Positions 1 to 9,762 of a stretch of DNA of 64,000 bases are shown piece by piece. The position numbers were made by a program, and so were the translations under genes. Every line of letters starts with the position of its first letter. Position 1 is the stretch's first letter. The notes under the pieces were generated by a model. The model ran no database searches. It was not told the DNA's origin and saw only the letters and a program-made list of their open reading frames with translations. Origin of the DNA: Alloascoidea africana (lineage: Eukaryota; Ascomycota; Alloascoideomycetes; Alloascoideales; Alloascoideaceae); contig JAKTTT010000029.1 of assembly GCA_030581615.1 (NCBI GenBank), positions 124,001 to 188,000 of the forward strand, written 5' to 3'.

Positions 1-148
1 TTGTTCCCCTTGTCCAAATTCAATATAAACAATAGTGCCCCTATCTCAGATGTCTATAAAAAAAGCGCATTGGCTCCAAATAACTTCTTCCATCTTATTC
101 CGCTTTATCCCGTCTACTTCTGCTTCAAAAAAACTCTGAGAAACTGCC

Positions 149-508
149 ATGGTTACTTACGAACTTTCCAAACCCGATTTTCTGTTCCTCCAGCCCTTCT
201 GTCAATTAGGCGAAGGTGGATTTGGAAAAGTCTATCTTGCTCGCTATCAATGCCAACAAGAAACCAGACTCTATGCCGTAAAGGCCATCTCCAAAGCCAA
301 ATTGCTGAAGAGAAAAGCCACCAAGTACGCCGAGCAAGAGAAACGTATCATGGAGGAACTCAGCCATGGCGCTTTCAACACTACGCTGAAAGCTGCTTAT
401 CAATCACCGGACAAGATTTTCTTCATACAAGTGATTGACTACTTGACTCCCCTTGATAAGAGTGAGAGTAGAGACCAGGCTTTGTTCCAAGACTTTGAAA
501 TACTCTGA
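149..508 (+). pseudogene. Truncated PDK1/PKH-like protein kinase, N-lobe only
   Basis: An open frame of 119 codons starts at ATG 149 and encodes only the N-terminal lobe of an AGC-type protein kinase. Visible are the glycine loop GEGGFGKV (residues 21-28), the VAVK-type lysine in LYAVKAI (K45) and a helix-C segment AEQEKRIMEEL holding the expected glutamate. The KxKY-xx-xEKrI arrangement is most like PDK1/Pkh kinases, which phosphorylate other AGC kinases at the plasma membrane. The frame stops about where the hinge would begin. No HRD catalytic loop, DFG motif or APE motif is found in the next 750 bases in any frame. A TATA box (TATAAAAAAA, about 55-65) sits 85-95 bp upstream, so it may be transcribed. 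It could be a dead partial duplication, or a deliberately short protein. A donor-like GTGAGA lies near the end, but no downstream kinase exon was found. Confidence 0.6.
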
Positions 509-1261
509 ATGCACACTTGAATATGCATTTTGTTTTGTTAGTTTTGCTTCGCCTTCTGTTTGTCTTTCATTGGTGTTTTGACTTGAATTGATGTATAATG
601 TTTTTGTTTTCTTTGACTTGCTTTCTGCTGGCGTTTTGATTTATAACATTATAAAATACTATACAGTGTAATACACTCGCTTTTAGAGTTATGTTTGAAC
701 AAGGGAAAAGGGACTTGGATTGGTATAGTTACCGCCATTGTACACGCCAGGGGCATTATCCTCTTTAAGCTTAGTTTCCACTTGTTGGCCCTTCGGATAA
801 CCTACTTTAAATGAATAAAAGTAAATGAGATGTAATCTTGTCAGTCACGTATCATAGATTCGCTATTTCAAATGCAGTGAGAACTATCTGTTTCTAGTTA
901 CCCGTCTTTCTAGAGCTGTCTCCACAAGACTTTGACTTTTACTGTCTTTTCAATCTGTTTCGAAACCATTCGATACTATAGTCATTTTTAGCTTACATAG
1001 AACTATTTAGAGGGCAGAACCCATCTTTGAACAACTTCGATCATCCTCAAACCCGAACTTGATAGCTTCAGGCTCCAGGAACCTAGGGTTATCTCAAGTT
1101 TAAGGCTCAGAGAATTAACTTTAAGTAGTTTTAGAAGTTGAAAACTAAAAGTACAGGCAAATTTCTATTGATAATTCTTGGCTCCTGTCCCAATGCTGCA
1201 TTGTTCTTCAATATACTTATACATTCATTAACAAGAATCACATTTTTCACACATATCAAAT
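509..1261. other. Intergenic, no gene seen
   Basis: AT-rich sequence between the kinase fragment and tRNA-Asn. No open frame of useful length, no kinase C-lobe motif and no RNA gene was recognised. The last part should include tRNA-Asn 5' flanking DNA. Confidence 0.6.
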
Positions 1262-1335
1262 GACTCCGTGGCCAAGCTGGTTAAGGCGCACGACTGTTAA
1301 TCGTGAGATCGAGAGTTCAATCCTCTCCGGGGTCG
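1262..1335 (+). tRNA. tRNA-Asn (GTT)
   Basis: The 74-nt sequence folds as a complete cloverleaf. The acceptor stem pairs GACTCCG with CGGGGTC (one T-G wobble), the anticodon stem-loop is ACGA-CTGTTAA-TCGT with anticodon GTT at 1296-1298, and the T arm is GAGAG-TTCAATC-CTCTC. The discriminator base is G1335 and CCA is not encoded, as expected for a eukaryotic nuclear tRNA. There is no intron. A run of five T follows within 10 nt and fits a Pol III terminator. Confidence 0.97.
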
Positions 1336-2173
1336 TCATTTTTGCTCTCAGATCATCTGAGCGGTTCTATTTTTGTGTTTTATGTCCAACTCTTGGTTAG
1401 CGCGGAACCTTCAGTAACACAAACCTTACTCGAGGACATGGTCAAGTCCGAGACCAGAGGCGTTTCTCCAAACACATCGTGACATCAGATTAAAAGGGCA
1501 GGCTGTAAAAGCTTTGGGGAACTGATCAAGTCACAGATTTTGCATATCCAATTCACCAATGCAAGGGTTAGTACAGAAACCAGTGAAAGTGCATTCTTGT
1601 ATCATAAATCAAGCCCATTCTGCTGGCAGGAGCTTAAACGAAGCTACCAAGCCATACCAATCTAAGACATAAGAAACCTTCCACGAGATTCATACAAGTT
1701 TTGTTTGTAGGAAAAGCCAGGGTAGACACAATCTTTGTAAACGGGCCGTTTCTTAGTGCCCAACTCAGCTGGTATCTTGGATCTTTCGTCTCGCTTATTC
1801 TTACACGGTCTCAGAAACGCTAACTTTGTTTGTTTGGCAGCCTTGCGGTTCAAAGTTTTCTTGTACTATTGCGTGGTGTCCTGGGCTTACAGCATGTAAA
1901 CAAGCTAAGGACCAAATATCGTATCACTCCATATCCAAACTCTTCACTTTCGCCACGCACAAGCCGAACACTTGCCGAACCAAACCATTTTCCACCCTTT
2001 TTTCGCTTCACATATCTATCAAGACCAGTCTCCTTGGACTAAAAACTATAGTGGATTATATTGCGCAGCTTAAACCGATACCTTTGAAGAGACTGTGACC
2101 TTTTAGGTTATAGTGCTAAACATCCGCGAAGCTTAACGCTCTCCCCCTTTTTTTCTGTGCATCACCATCATCT
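1336..2173. other. Intergenic, one doubtful short minus-strand open frame
   Basis: This holds the SSK1 upstream region. On the minus strand an open stretch ending at 1662 and reaching back to about 1868 reads as a basic peptide (about 67 residues, rich in K/R, beginning after a possible AATAG acceptor). It lacks an ATG of its own and I could not find a convincing first exon or recognise the product, so it is not called as a gene. Confidence 0.4.
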
Positions 2174-4052
2174 ATGAGTAACAGTGCTCCAGAAACGGCC
2201 GAAACCTTACGAAGAGTATGGGTAAAGAAACCTCCGTCGGTGACGCCCACTTCTTTCGTCGTGTCTGGCGATGTTCTCGTTGGTAAGTGATTGTGTCTGG
2301 CTGTGTGCATTAGAGGGCAACCAAATGCTAACTGAAACAGACGATCTAAAGTCTCTGACTTTAAGTAAATACCCACAATCTCTAGGAAAATTATGGGACA
2401 CGCCAGACATCTCGTTTTATTATCTTAGCCAAGAAGGCCCTATAAAAGGAATTAAGCTTTTAAAGGAAAGCGACTATGCTAATGGAGTTTCAAGTTCCCC
2501 GTTAGGCACCGACTCTCGGCCTTCAAGTGAATCAAAAGTGCTTGTTTATCTCGAACCAGACCTTCCAATATGGACGATTCTGGACACCTATTTCCCACAT
2601 GGGATGAAAGCTGTTGATGCGCTCTTGATTGGAACCCCCCTAGAGTCTAATGCTAAAGATAACCGACTATTTTCTAGCCAACCTAATAATACCATCTTTT
2701 CCAGCCTCCCAAATGGAGCAGACATAAATGCGAATCCTCGCATCACTTTCCATCAACAGCAGCAAGAAAACAAAAACCATGGAATATCGCCTCCACGAAG
2801 AGCGAGCACAATGGGAGCGTTAGAACCTCCGATTAGACATAGAGGCTTCCATAGTAAACAGCATTTACCACGCTCGCTCTCTTTTCAACAGCAGCCGCAA
2901 CATCAGAACCATGCCGGGTCTAGTAATTATCAACAACCTGAGTCGGAGCTGAACGCTGCAGGGACGGTTCTATTATTACCAAAAGATGGAATGAATCTGA
3001 CTAGCAATAATCGGAAGCGACGATCATCCGCTTCAAGGACGGAATCAACTCATAATTCCAATGGCATGAAAAGTGAAGAAGACGTTTCAAATAATAGCAC
3101 ATCAACGTTGACAGGTAATGATCATAGTCATAACCACAACGAGCAGAATGGAGAGAGTACGAGCTCAAACACATACAAGCGTAATGAATTATCAGACATA
3201 AGGAACGTTAATTATCAATCTCATAATAACGATGACAACAAATCTCATCAAGGCAAAGATATCAATAACTCGGACAATTTTAGATCAAGAAGGGAGCGCT
3301 CAAGGGCCAGAAGAACTGAGGAAGAGGACAAACCCAAGCGTCTACCTTCAGTGAAACGAAATACTTCTAGAAAAAACATCAAGAGAGAAACTGGCAAAAA
3401 GCTTAGTTTAAGGACTTTACAACCACCCGAGAAGATTCTCCCTAACATTAATGTTCTAATTGTGGAAGATAATAAGATTAACCAACAGATTATGGGAACT
3501 TTTTTTTCGCGGCATAGTATACACTTTACTATTGTGAGCACAGGGGAGGAGGCTGTTGCAAAATGGAGAGCAGGAGGACTTCATTTGGTGTTAATGGACA
3601 TTCATTTACCGGGGATATCAGGAATCGAAGCTACGCAAGAAATTAGAAGACTTGAGAAATGCAATAGGATTGGCATATTTTCTTCATTAATCAGCAAAAA
3701 GAAGGAAATCGAAGAAAAAGACAGGCTAGATGTGGGAAAGTTTCGCTCGCCAGTAATCATTGTGGCCCTCACTGCAAACACGCTGGCCAAGGATAGACAA
3801 GAGGCCCTAGCTGCTGGCTGCAATGACTATTTGACAAAACCTGTCAAACTTCAGTGGCTTCAAAACAAAATTACGGAATGGGGGTGTATGCAAGCTTTGA
3901 TCGATTATACTGGATGGTCCAGCAGAAGACAAACTCCTTCTCCTGGAACAGCGAATAGTTCAGGATCCAACACAGGAAATCGATTAAAAAGGGCTTTTGG
4001 GCCTCATACAGACTATTTTTCTAGTGTTCAAAGGAGTGGGGAAGCAGCTTAG
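2174..4052 (+). CDS. SSK1: SSK1 response regulator (HOG pathway)
   Basis: Two exons, 2174..2282 and 2341..4052, give 606 residues. The 58-nt intron has donor GTAAGT, branch TGCTAAC and acceptor AACAG; the join restores the Ssk1 N-terminal block (RRVWVKKP ... GDVLV-DDLK) across a split Asp codon. A Ser/Asn/Gln-rich linker occupies roughly residues 130-395. A receiver domain follows from about 405 (NVLIVEDNKINQQ) with the phospho-acceptor aspartate at about D456 in LMDIHLPG and the conserved lysine in LTKPVK. An insertion before the VALTAN strand is usual in Ssk1. In known yeasts Ssk1 receives phosphate from Sln1-Ypd1 and, when unphosphorylated, activates the Ssk2/Ssk22 MAP3Ks and Hog1. ECM11 follows 209 bp downstream on the same strand with its own start. 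Confidence 0.95.
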
Positions 4053-4261
4053 TTGTTAAAAGCATGTGTAATTTTTTTTTTATGATTTATTCATGATAAT
4101 TTTGATAGCATTGTTTTTCTTATTTTGTTATTTAAATCAGTTAGAAACTGGTGGTAGCAGTTCCAGCACACATAAATATCCTTCTAACTTCCAGAACCCA
4201 CAGATGTTGCCAAGGCTCTCATCTTTTTCAGTCCAGTTTACTACACAAACTCTTTAAGATC

Positions 4262-5357
4262 ATGGTGAAAACTGAGCCAAAAGCCAATTCTAGCGGCGAT
4301 TCCAAGCCAAAGAATAGCTTCAAATTGAAAGCGCCAAAGGCTCTCAAGGCTCCCTCGAGTTTTCCATTTTTCAACTCTAGAGCGCAGCCAAGCACCTCGT
4401 CATCTGTGGCGAGCACCACAACAGCGAAGATGTCATCATCCCCAGCTCCCTTTTCTGATAGCAGCACACCAATAAAGATAAAGGTTGAGACTAAAAGTGA
4501 GGATAGCCCTTTGCTAGGAAAAGGAAAGATGGGTATTTCTCAATCTCGTTTAGATAAGTTTAATGCCTATTATCTACCAACAGCGCCTATCGATGACGAA
4601 GAAGATCATGATATGTATTCTGTCTCAGATAAGAATCAGAGTCCCAGAAAGCTCCAAAAGGCAAAGTTGAAGGAAGAAACCGACAAAAAGTTGCCTCCTG
4701 GGTTTATGATGGGTAATGATTCCAGTTCGCCCTTGCAACGGTTCTACAAATCCACGATTCCAAAGCAGGAGCCAAACAATAGCAATGGCCCACTAACTAT
4801 AGCCCGGATTCCAAATGACCATGAAACGTCAAAAGAACGGTTTCCAGATGATGGAATCACTATTCCAGAGAGCAAAAGCATGGAAGCCAAGCTTGAAGAG
4901 CAAATAATGCTTGGCAATGCAGATGCAGTTATTGAGTATCCATACTATTCAGTTCCGTTATCCACTCCATTAGAAGATGAGCTTTTAGCAATTTCCAAAG
5001 AAGAGGAAACGGAAGAGACGCGCATGAGTTTGAAATATGGCAATATTACGTTTGAAGAATGGGAAAAATATGGAGAAGAGTTGGCAGAACGAGCGTGTGC
5101 AATTATTCGCAAAGCGATTGAGCTTCGCAAGTATGGATTATTATCAGTAATTCTTTTGGAAAAGAATTCTTAACACTTTAGCCTCTTTTTTTTTTTATCA
5201 CAGAAACAAAATCTTAATGTTTTCGAGGTTACAAAAGTCCGTGGATCAACACGCAGATGCTCTCAGTCACCGAGACAAATATCTAACAGAGCATATGACG
5301 AGAGTCCGTTTGAAAGCAAGCGAAATCCTCGAAGAGGTGGAAGGGAACAATGTGTAA
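4262..5357 (+). CDS. ECM11: Ecm11-like meiotic synaptonemal complex protein
   Basis: Exons 4262..5130 and 5204..5357 encode 340 residues. The first ATG of the frame is 4262; upstream codons open only from GTG. The body is Ser/Lys-rich and disordered. The last about 75 residues form an Ecm11-type C-terminal helical domain: EEWEKYGEELAERACAIIRK runs across the splice into KILMFSRLQKSVDQHADAL. The 73-nt intron (GTATGG donor, TTAAC branch, CACAG acceptor) sits inside this domain. Reading through the donor instead gives a short wrong tail ending at 5173. In S. cerevisiae Ecm11 is a SUMOylated partner of Gmc2 that helps load Zip1 in meiosis. The family call rests on the C-terminal helix pattern alone, since the rest is not conserved. 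Confidence 0.75.
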
Positions 5358-5459
5358 CTCCAGCTGCTATAAAATAGTCAATAAAGGGGGATCACAAGTT
5401 TATTAATTTACATAAGAATTAATAACATTTGTTATTGTTGCATTATTAGTAGAGTTTTT

Positions 5460-6097
5460 CTACTTTCTGTTTCGGAAACCTCTTTGAGCAACGCGCTGGG
5501 AAGAAACTGGGATGACGTTCAGTGGCAGTTTGGTGAAGCCAAGCGACTTGATCAAAGCAGCGGTATCATTATCCACATCCAACTTTCCATCTGTCTTGGA
5601 CAGGTCCAAAGCAGAGACTTCTGGGACGTATTGATCTTTTCTCTCACGCTCCTCTTCTTGTAGTTTGAAAGAGATACCACGGACAGGGCCCTTTTGAATA
5701 CGCTTCATGAGATGTGTTGTGTAGCCAGCAATCTTGTTACGGAGACGCTTTGATGGGATGACTGCAATTTCGTCCGCAAGACGTTTGTTGGTCTCGAAAT
5801 CAAGCGTAAGCTTGGGGTAGTATCGTTCAATCAGAACCTTTGAAGCACGCTTAACTGTCTTGGTACGAACGCGACCCTGTAGAAATAAACATTATTAGTA
5901 TTCTTGTTGTTTGTTTCCAACACAAGGGTTCTTAGCTGATATAGGAAAAATGTGCTTCTTGATTGAAATCTGTATACTTGAAGACAAGTCAAATCGCATT
6001 GATAATGTCAAACAGTTCAGAAAACAAAACTGTTCCAAATGTCCACTATGCTTTCTAAACCCAACAATAAACAAAAAGTTCGGTTCCTACATACCAT
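5460..6097 (-). CDS. RPS17: 40S ribosomal protein eS17
   Basis: Exon 1 is only the ATG (6097..6095); exon 2 is 5876..5460. Together they give 139 residues that match eS17 almost throughout, starting [14 protein letters not shown] and including the invariant [15 protein letters not shown]. The 218-nt intron has donor GTATGT, a branch within TACTAATAATG and acceptor CTACAG. An intron straight after the start codon is also known for S. cerevisiae RPS17 genes, so the position is conserved. The intron contains a 7-bp hairpin (AACAGTT/AACTGTT, near 6014-6037 on the plus strand). eS17 sits in the beak/head side of the small subunit. The promoter, to the right, carries adjacent Tbf1-like and Cbf1-like sites. 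Confidence 0.98.
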
Positions 6098-6401
6098 CTT
6101 GAATAAATGCTTTGTATCCTGTAAATTTACACAGACTTTCAAGAGGTGAATTTGGTGTGAGCCCTGTACCCCCATTCACAGTCTCCATGCTGAAGTTTAC
6201 GCTTTTGGTCAAAACCACAAGGGCACAACCCTAATGTAATCACGTGTAGCCCATCAAGTCTGTACAAATTAACTTTATCCAAGGTAGAATAGCAAGATTA
6301 TTGTCCTAACCAAACGTGTTCATTCATCTATGATACTCTTTTTTGTATGAATTAAATGACATTAACGAGCACTATGTACAATACCAGATATAATCGTTGC
6401 T
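6098..6401. other. RPS17 promoter / YML6 3' flank
   Basis: About 300 bp between the RPS17 start and the YML6 stop codon. Apart from the paired motif at 6227-6246 and the expected UTRs, nothing gene-like is seen. Confidence 0.6.
6227..6246. promoter_or_regulatory. Tbf1-like plus Cbf1-like sites upstream of RPS17
   Basis: AACCCTAA (6227-6234) matches the Tbf1 core and ATCACGTG (6239-6246) matches the Cbf1 E-box; they are 4 bp apart and 130-150 bp upstream of the RPS17 ATG. This pair is the ribosomal-protein promoter arrangement described for Candida-type yeasts. Binding is inferred from the motifs only. Confidence 0.6.
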
Positions 6402-7392
6402 TTAACTGGACGCGTATTGTTCAGCAAGGTATTCAAGAGCTGGCAGTTCAATAATTAATCTTTGAGCTTTGAGCAAGTCTCTAATTTCAACACCTTCTTT
6501 TTCAAGAATGTCAACTTTTTTGGAAAATTCGTTGCGGGTTGCTAAGGACAGATTGTTTCTGTGCTCATTCGTGATAAAAGTAATGCGTTTTCCAATGAAA
6601 TCTTGCTTCTCCATAAACTCACGAGCAGCTCGAGACTTGAATGTTACAAAATCGCAGACTGTTGAATCGGATTCTGGGATATTAACGTCACTATTTGGCT
6701 TATTCCCGGGGTTTCCAATGATAATAAGTCGACCACTGCTGTATAAATAGCTGAGCGCTGTTCTAAAAGCAAGTGCATAAACCTTTCTTTGAAGATCAGT
6801 TGAAAAATCATTTGGAGCATTTCTTGCAAGTGCTCGACCACCATCATGTCTAACTGGACTTCCGCGGTGACCTTGTCGTGCTCTACCACCTCCCTTTTGT
6901 GGAAAGAGTTTCTTGTTACTGTAACCCATTTGCGATCTGCTTGGAGGGTTGCTTGATCCCACTCGAGCTCGATCAGCTTCAAAGACGACAGCTTTCCAAA
7001 GAATATCTCGACGCAATGGCTCATTCAAAAGAGATGCTGAAATTGAGCCAAATTCGTGGGGCTTTAAAGATGGGAAACTTCGAATAGATGCAAGCACATA
7101 TTTCGGAGGTTCTTCATATCGCATTAGCACAAAACTACTCTAATAACTCATGCAAAAACAACTTACGTCTGGCACCTGGTAACAAGTCATTTGATGCGAC
7201 TGTCGCTAGTCCTGCGAACCTGCCAAATGATGGCTTTAAGATCTTTGGAAGTCGTTAGTTTGTGTGTTCAACACCCTCTCTCTACCCAAAACAACAAAAC
7301 AAAAAGTAGGCAGATCTTCTTACCTGTACAGTCGGCCAACTGCTCTTGAGCCCGCTGAAAGACAATAGCCGAGTCGTAGTTCGTACAAACAT
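6402..7392 (-). CDS. YML6: Mitochondrial large-subunit ribosomal protein uL4m
   Basis: Three exons, 7392..7324, 7242..7167 and 7111..6402, give 284 residues. The bulk (third exon) is clear uL4: a basic loop SNKKLFPQKGGGRARQGHRG, then HDGGRALARNAP and the C-terminal globular part. The first two exons supply a basic, Ser/Thr-rich, acid-free N-terminus (MFVRTTTRLLSFSGL) expected of a mitochondrial presequence. Intron 1 (7323..7243, 81 nt) has GTAAGA, branch ACTAAC and acceptor AAAG; intron 2 (7166..7112, 55 nt) has GTAAGT, branch GCTAAT and acceptor GAAG, and rejoins the frame at Q-PPKYVLAS. In-frame GTG/ATG codons at 7130-7124 would otherwise be taken as the start but lie inside intron 2. It is divergent from RPS18. 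Confidence 0.9.
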
Positions 7393-7455
7393 TGCTGAAC
7401 TTGGCTGGTTATTCGCCCATTCACGATCTCAACAGTGAAAATCCGATAGGTTGTG

Positions 7456-7515
7456 GTGTATGGGTGTTTATCTTCCTCCCACCCAACTTCCCAGTCGAAG
7501 TGGGTGTATGGGTGT
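7456..7515. promoter_or_regulatory. Two Rap1-like sites in the YML6/RPS18 divergent promoter
   Basis: The 12-mer GTGTATGGGTGT occurs at 7456-7467 and again at 7504-7515; its complement ACACCCATACAC matches the Rap1 consensus core. The two copies are in the same orientation, 48 bp apart, 64-124 bp from the YML6 start and 122-181 bp from the RPS18 start. Between them CACCCAACTTC and GAAGTGGGTG form an imperfect palindrome. Confidence 0.65.
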
Positions 7516-7636
7516 ATTGAGAGGTGGAAAAACAGTCACAAAAAGACCCCGAAGTGGAAAAGCTGGATGCCACCTCTTTCTGGGTACCCATCAACTTCCT
7601 CTTCAAAACTAAGATATCGATCACAGCAGCTTCAAA

Positions 7637-8360
7637 ATGTCGTTTGTTGTTCAGGAACAAGGAAGCTTTCAGCATATTTTGCGGTATGTTTTCGGCCTGT
7701 TTAAATTTTTTTTTCTCTTCAAGAGACATCTGTGAAGTTTTCGGTTTGATTTGTCAAACTGAAGGAATGAAAAACGATATTTGATCAAGGCAAACGCATT
7801 TTACCCCGAATCAGATTCATATTGGCCTCTCCATATCATGAGCAGCTTTTCTCGAGAAGTGTTATGAGGGGTTCTAGTTTTTCAAATCCTCAGATGGTTC
7901 TATATTCGACTTGAAACCCAGAGTACTAACAGAAATGTCTAGTCTGCTCAACACGAACGTCGATGGTAGAATCAAGATTATGTATGCCTTGACCACGATT
8001 CGTGGTGTCGGTCGCCGATATGCCAACTTGGTCTGCAAAAAGGCAGATGTCGATCTCAACAAGCGTGCTGGTGAGCTCACCCAGGAAGAGTTGGAACGTA
8101 TTGTCACTATAATGCAAAACCCAACTCAATACAAAATCCCTACTTGGTTCTTGAACCGTCAGAGGGACATTGTTGATGGCAAAGACACACACATCTTGGC
8201 AAATCAGCTTGAATCGAAACTCCGTGAAGATTTGGAGCGACTCAAGAAGATGAGAGCCCACAGAGGTTTGAGACACTACTGGGGTCTCAAGGTCAGAGGT
8301 CAACATACAAAGACTACAGGAAGAAGAGGAAAGGTTGTTGGTGTTACCAAGAAGAAATAA
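7637..8360 (+). CDS. RPS18: 40S ribosomal protein uS13
   Basis: Exons 7637..7683 and 7943..8360 give 154 residues. Exon 1 encodes [15 protein letters not shown] plus part of Arg16; exon 2 continues [18 protein letters not shown] and the rest of uS13, ending in a basic tail [11 protein letters not shown]. The 259-nt intron has donor GTATGT, a perfect TACTAAC branch and acceptor GTCTAG, 13 nt past the branch A. An earlier in-frame open stretch from 7911 is intronic. uS13 lies in the 40S head and contacts the P-site tRNA and the large subunit (bridge B1). The long intron was checked for a snoRNA; no convincing C/D or H/ACA boxes were seen. Confidence 0.98.
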
Positions 8361-8848
8361 AGTACGAGCATTTATCTGTAGTTTTTTCAACTTTTTAATG
8401 TAACTATTTTATTTGTGGACACCTTGAAGCAAGCACGGGTGGTTAATGTACTCTTTGACTGATATCTAGAAAGCCACACTGCAATCTAGGGATCAATAAT
8501 CACAAGCGGTTTTTCAATGTAGCACAGAAGTACACATTGTAGTCATTAGTTTTAATCTTTTGAGTAAAAGTCAAGTTGATTTGTCGTTAATTTACTTTGA
8601 CAATGTTCGTATACTGTTGGTCTAACTTTGTATGAAAAAAAAGCTAACATTAGAAGAATAAGCAAGATATCATAGCTTTAGACGGTTCCCAACTGACAGG
8701 ATCTCCCCACAGCTCGAGATAATTGCGTCTTTCTTGCTCCATTAAATAAGAAAAGTGAAATATTAAAAAAAAGAAAAAAAAGAAAAAAAAAGGATCAATG
8801 CGTAATCTCCCCCATACCTATAAATACCGGAAATCCCATTAAACGCAG
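8361..8848. other. Convergent 3' flanks, no gene
   Basis: Between the RPS18 stop and the stop of the first WBP2-like gene. It holds an A-rich run (about 8763-8790), TAATGTA/ATAAA-like 3'-end signals and nothing gene-like. Confidence 0.6.
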
Positions 8849-9469
8849 TCACGTAGAGTATGGAGGCGGTCCTCCTGCTGGAGACATCGGAGGTGGTGGA
8901 CCTGAAGGAGGAGCACAAGTGGCGTCAGAACCGTTATTCTCTTCATATCGAGGCAGCAGCTCAGCATGTTGCACACCCTGGCTCAGGTTTTCGCTCAGTC
9001 TTTCGTAACAGCTCATGAAATCAAAGGCCCCTCCTTCTTTGAACTCGGCCCCTATTAGCCATAACGCATTCCAACAATCGTCAAGACCCCCTTTGTGCGT
9101 GGGGGTAAAATCAGCGACCCATCTATTGGGACCAAACCAGGGCTGTTCAAGTCTGCTGTCTTGCACCTGTCCGATCGGTATTCCCAATGTTCGGAATTCC
9201 TCTGTGACACTGTATATCCCGTCTTTTTCATATTTTGTAGGAACATCGGCAATGTATACAAGTCTTTGATTTGTCAGGTACAGTTTTCCGCTGGAAACAA
9301 CAATCTTTGTGGTGTTATTCATTCTTGTGGGGGTAGGGATACTAGCGGATGGCGGAGTCCTGATGATCATTGCAACGCGACGGAATACTGGAGTAACTAC
9401 ATTCTCATTCGGAAGAAGAACGAATCCATACGGACTCGCAGACGATTCCATCACCCAGTTCACAGACAT
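8849..9469 (-). CDS. WBP2/GRAM-like protein with C-terminal PPxY
   Basis: The first ATG is at 9469, and the paralogue at 10.8-11.3 kb starts at the same point (MSVN), so upstream GTG-opened codons are left out. The 206-residue product has a GRAM/PH-like half with GKLYLTNQRLVYIA (about 61-74), the hallmark of WBP2-family proteins, then a conserved TLGIPIGQVQDSRLEQPWFGP block. The tail is proline-rich and ends PPPYST, a PPxY motif for WW domains such as those of Rsp5/Nedd4 ligases. Animal WBP2 binds YAP and Nedd4; the fungal role is not established, and an Rsp5-adaptor role is only an inference. It is a tandem duplicate of the next gene, and both have CACGTG upstream. Confidence 0.85.
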   Translation of the reverse strand: MSVNWVMESSASPYGFVLLPNENVVTPVFRRVAMIIRTPPSASIPTPTRMNNTTKIVVSSGKLYLTNQRLVYIADVPTKYEKDGIYSVTEEFRTLGIPIGQVQDSRLEQPWFGPNRWVADFTPTHKGGLDDCWNALWLIGAEFKEGGAFDFMSCYERLSENLSQGVQHAELLPRYEENNGSDATCAPPSGPPPPMSPAGGPPPYST

Positions 9470-9544
9470 CACGGTCGATTTGGCGCACGTCGAAGAGGAA
9501 GGAAAGTAGGAGAATTGTTGAGCTGGAAGATGGTCCCTAATGTG

Positions 9545-9550
9545 CACGTG
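9545..9550. promoter_or_regulatory. CACGTG E-box upstream of WBP2-like gene 1
   Basis: GTGCACGTGA lies about 76 bp upstream of the start codon. The paralogue has GTGCACGTGG in a similar place, which suggests a retained Cbf1/bHLH-type site. Confidence 0.45.
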
Positions 9551-9654
9551 ATTCTCTTAGCAATGACTACAAACGCTAGGCAGCCAAAGCGATCTCTTTT
9601 GCAACCCGAGAGTTTAGCACTTGGCTTCCACAACACGAATCGTATGCGACGCTT

Positions 9655-9762
9655 TCAAACTCTACATTCTTGCTTTCGCGTTTACGTGTTAACCTCAATA
9701 TTGAATTTTGCCACAATGTTGAGGTCAACACGCAAACGCGAAAGCAAGAATGCAGAGTTTGA
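9655..9762. repeat. 49-bp inverted repeat with 10-nt loop
   Basis: Left arm 9655-9703 and right arm 9714-9762 are reverse complements at 45 of 49 positions; the spacer 9704-9713 is 10 nt. All four differences are transitions. No terminal duplication of flanking DNA is obvious. It could be a miniature foldback element, a hairpin transcript precursor, or a large palindromic control site about 190 bp upstream of the WBP2-like gene. Confidence 0.85.

Noticed and set aside
1-438. 145-codon plus-strand frame opening at window start
   Set aside because: Starts at TTG and overlaps the kinase fragment in another phase; the kinase motifs decide the frame.
1662-1868. Basic minus-strand peptide upstream of SSK1, possibly a ribosomal-type exon
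   Set aside because: No ATG, no matching first exon, no family recognised.
7684-7942. snoRNA within the long RPS18 intron
   Set aside because: No C/D box pair and no H/ACA boxes with hairpins could be placed.
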